Shown one piece after another: positions 4,414 through 5,822 of a stretch of DNA of 5,822 nucleotides. Every line of letters starts with the position of its first letter. The first letter of the stretch is position 1. This DNA is from an uncultured Actinomyces sp. (GTDB taxonomy: Bacteria; Actinomycetota; Actinomycetes; Actinomycetales; Actinomycetaceae). The stretch spans positions 1 through 5,822 of the forward strand of contig CAKAPY010000098.1 in the NCBI GenBank assembly GCA_916719935.1. The letters are read 5' to 3'. Made by a program: the position numbers and the translations under genes. Under the pieces are notes generated by a model that was given only the letters and a program-made list of their open reading frames with translations, was not told where the DNA came from and did not search any database.

Positions 4414-5822
4414 CAGCACTTCCCCTGATGGGTTGAACAATATTCCTCAAGACGCTTCGTATTCTGAGTTTGCTCATCATGAGTCGCGGCAAAGAGAGTT
4501 TCACCAGAGTCCAGATCAACAGTCACAAAGTACAGCCAATTCCCCTCAGCAGGGTGAATTGCCGCATTAATGGCCTCCCTAGAGGGCTGAGAAATCGGCG
4601 ATGGTGGAAGCCCCGGATTTCGATACGTATTGTATGGATTATCAGCAGCAAGGTCCTCGGCAGTAGGAATACCACCGGTTTTCCCAACTCCATAAAGAAC
4701 AGTCGAATCCATTTGTAACAGCCCACGGGTCTCGCCGTTCGTATCGGCGAGGCGGTTGTCAATAACCCGCGACACCATCGGCAAGTATTCGGGATTTCGG
4801 ACCTCACGCTCAAGAATCGATGCTTTTGTCAGGACTTTCTCCCGATCTGCCGCAGACACACCGAGGTCATCAAGTTCCTTCTTGGTGGCAGCCACCATTT
4901 GAGTAATTAATGACTCAGCGGTCTCTCCCTCTGCAAGTTCATAGGAGCCCGGGGCCAGCCATCCTTCAACATTCCCATTTGCTTCAGCTGGCAAGCCAAT
5001 AGTCGTTGCATCCGCCATCGCAGTTTTAACCTGGTCAAGTGGAATTTCTGTCACTAGAGCAATCTGTTCGGCGACCTGGTCCTTCGTTTGTCCAGGGGTA
5101 ACAGTCACCGTATTATCCATACGATTCGCGTCATCAAGGAGTGCGGCGATTGCCCCAGATGCGCTCATCTCTTTCTTCAAGGTGTAGCTACCTGGACGAA
5201 TCCCGACAGCAGCCTTATTAGCATCAAACGCACGAATAAAAGCTGAAAGCGACTTGACGACACCGGCATCGACAAGTCGTTGTCCAATCTGCTGGCCCGA
5301 TTCACCGTCATAAATTGTGACGACAACTTGACCATTTCCTGGACCCGGAAAATCATCAGCCGCAGTACTTGACAAGGAGGACCCTCGAAGCTGTGTGTAA
5401 GCAAGATAAATTCCACCAGCACAGAGCGTGAGAGTCAGAAGAAGAACGATGAATGTACGAATTGAACGACGGCGCCTGCGTTTGCGAACCGCACGCCGTT
5501 CTTGCGCAAGGCGTCGGCTCCGCATTCCAGTCGTCTCGGACACAGTCTCTTCATGTGCGACACGTCGAGTACGACGCGTTGGAAGGCCCGTGGGCACTGC
5601 CGTTTCTGAAGCAAGAGTCTCGTGGCTACCCGGACGAACAATCTGATCAAAGTCAGTGTCGTTCACATGTGAGCGCCCGGAGGTACGAGACGCCTCAAGG
5701 CTGTCACTGGGCTGGGACTCCTCATGATGCACCTGCGGTTCTGGAGGTACAGATTCTTGCGCGCGACGTTGGTGAATGCTCGCTCGCTTGGGGAAAGGAT
5801 ATCCGGGCGTATTGTCGCTCAT
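4413..5822 (-). CDS. mltG: Endolytic murein transglycosylase MltG (YceG-like)
   Basis: MltG cuts nascent glycan strands within the chain at the outer face of the membrane and is thought to set strand length in peptidoglycan synthesis. The 469-residue product has a long polar cytoplasmic region (1-120) ending in an Arg/Lys-rich stretch, RKRRRRR, then one membrane segment (about 122-144), a LysM-like subdomain (about 165-245) and the YceG catalytic domain. Family motifs are KASILEREV with Glu338, which should match catalytic Glu218 of E. coli MltG; LLQMDSTVLYGVG at 368-380; YNTYRNPGLPPSPI at 397-410; and WLYFV at 429-433. The only two extracytoplasmic cysteines, Cys462 and Cys469, are at the extreme C terminus. 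The ATG is the last three bases of the window, so its ribosome site cannot be seen; a start further upstream is possible. In mycobacteria the same gene precedes aroE, after alaS and a RuvX-type gene. Confidence 0.95.
   Translation of the reverse strand: MSDNTPGYPFPKRASIHQRRAQESVPPEPQVHHEESQPSDSLEASRTSGRSHVNDTDFDQIVRPGSHETLASETAVPTGLPTRRTRRVAHEETVSETTGMRSRRLAQERRAVRKRRRRRSIRTFIVLLLTLTLCAGGIYLAYTQLRGSSLSSTAADDFPGPGNGQVVVTIYDGESGQQIGQRLVDAGVVKSLSAFIRAFDANKAAVGIRPGSYTLKKEMSASGAIAALLDDANRMDNTVTVTPGQTKDQVAEQIALVTEIPLDQVKTAMADATTIGLPAEANGNVEGWLAPGSYELAEGETAESLITQMVAATKKELDDLGVSAADREKVLTKASILEREVRNPEYLPMVSRVIDNRLADTNGETRGLLQMDSTVLYGVGKTGGIPTAEDLAADNPYNTYRNPGLPPSPISQPSREAINAAIHPAEGNWLYFVTVDLDSGETLFAATHDEQTQNTKRLEEYCSTHQGKC
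4419..4426 (-). promoter_or_regulatory. Ribosome binding site of aroE, inside the end of mltG
   Basis: AGGGGAAG within the last mltG codons, with seven bases from AGGGGA to the ATG at 4413. The start overlaps the mltG stop as TGATG. This supports the 4413 start over the upstream in-frame GTG or TTG codons. Confidence 0.7.

Noticed and set aside
5410..5430. Lipobox-like LTLTLCAGG in MltG
   Set aside because: The residues before Cys134 do not fit a lipobox, and the segment follows a 120-residue cytoplasmic region, so it is a membrane anchor and not a signal peptide.

Overview
The window reads as ordinary chromosome of a high-GC Gram-positive (Actinomycetota). The base composition is only moderate (by eye about half G+C, not computed). 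The protein motifs are actinobacterial: Lgt with a Trp in place of the proteobacterial His, a methylase-less prepilin peptidase beside aroE, and an MltG with a long Arg-rich cytoplasmic tail. Together they suggest an Actinomycetaceae-like organism with a reduced genome. That placement is inference.

Six protein genes fill almost all of the window, and all lie on the minus strand. In transcription order (right to left) they are mltG (complete, its ATG is the last three bases of the window), aroE, a prepilin peptidase, trpC, lgt and pyk (cut by the left edge after 287 codons). There are no convincing plus-strand genes, tRNAs, rRNAs, insertion sequences or CRISPR arrays. No stretch of 300 bases lacks a gene. 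The longest gaps are 74 bp (prepilin peptidase to trpC, using the preferred trpC start) and 48 bp (trpC to lgt).

The genes seem to form two blocks. Block 1 (mltG-aroE-prepilin peptidase) is tightly packed: a TGATG stop/start overlap, then a 2-bp gap. It matches the order known from mycobacteria (Rv2553c-aroE-Rv2551c). Block 2 (trpC-lgt-pyk) resembles the mycobacterial trpE...trpC-trpB-trpA-lgt...pykA region with trpB and trpA missing. The junction between the blocks holds a perfect 16-bp palindrome across the prepilin peptidase stop codon, a weak promoter candidate and a short leader that could base-pair with the very strong trpC Shine-Dalgarno.

Functionally this is a mixed housekeeping cluster: peptidoglycan strand termination (MltG), shikimate synthesis (AroE), pilin/pseudopilin maturation (prepilin peptidase), indole-glycerol-phosphate synthesis (TrpC), lipoprotein acylation (Lgt) and the last step of glycolysis (Pyk). 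The best lead for something new is the orphan trpC. Its catalytic residues are intact, but several active-site loops differ from the family pattern, its partners trpA/trpB are absent from the expected place, and its leader is structured. I found no obvious novel defence, mobile or biosynthetic system.
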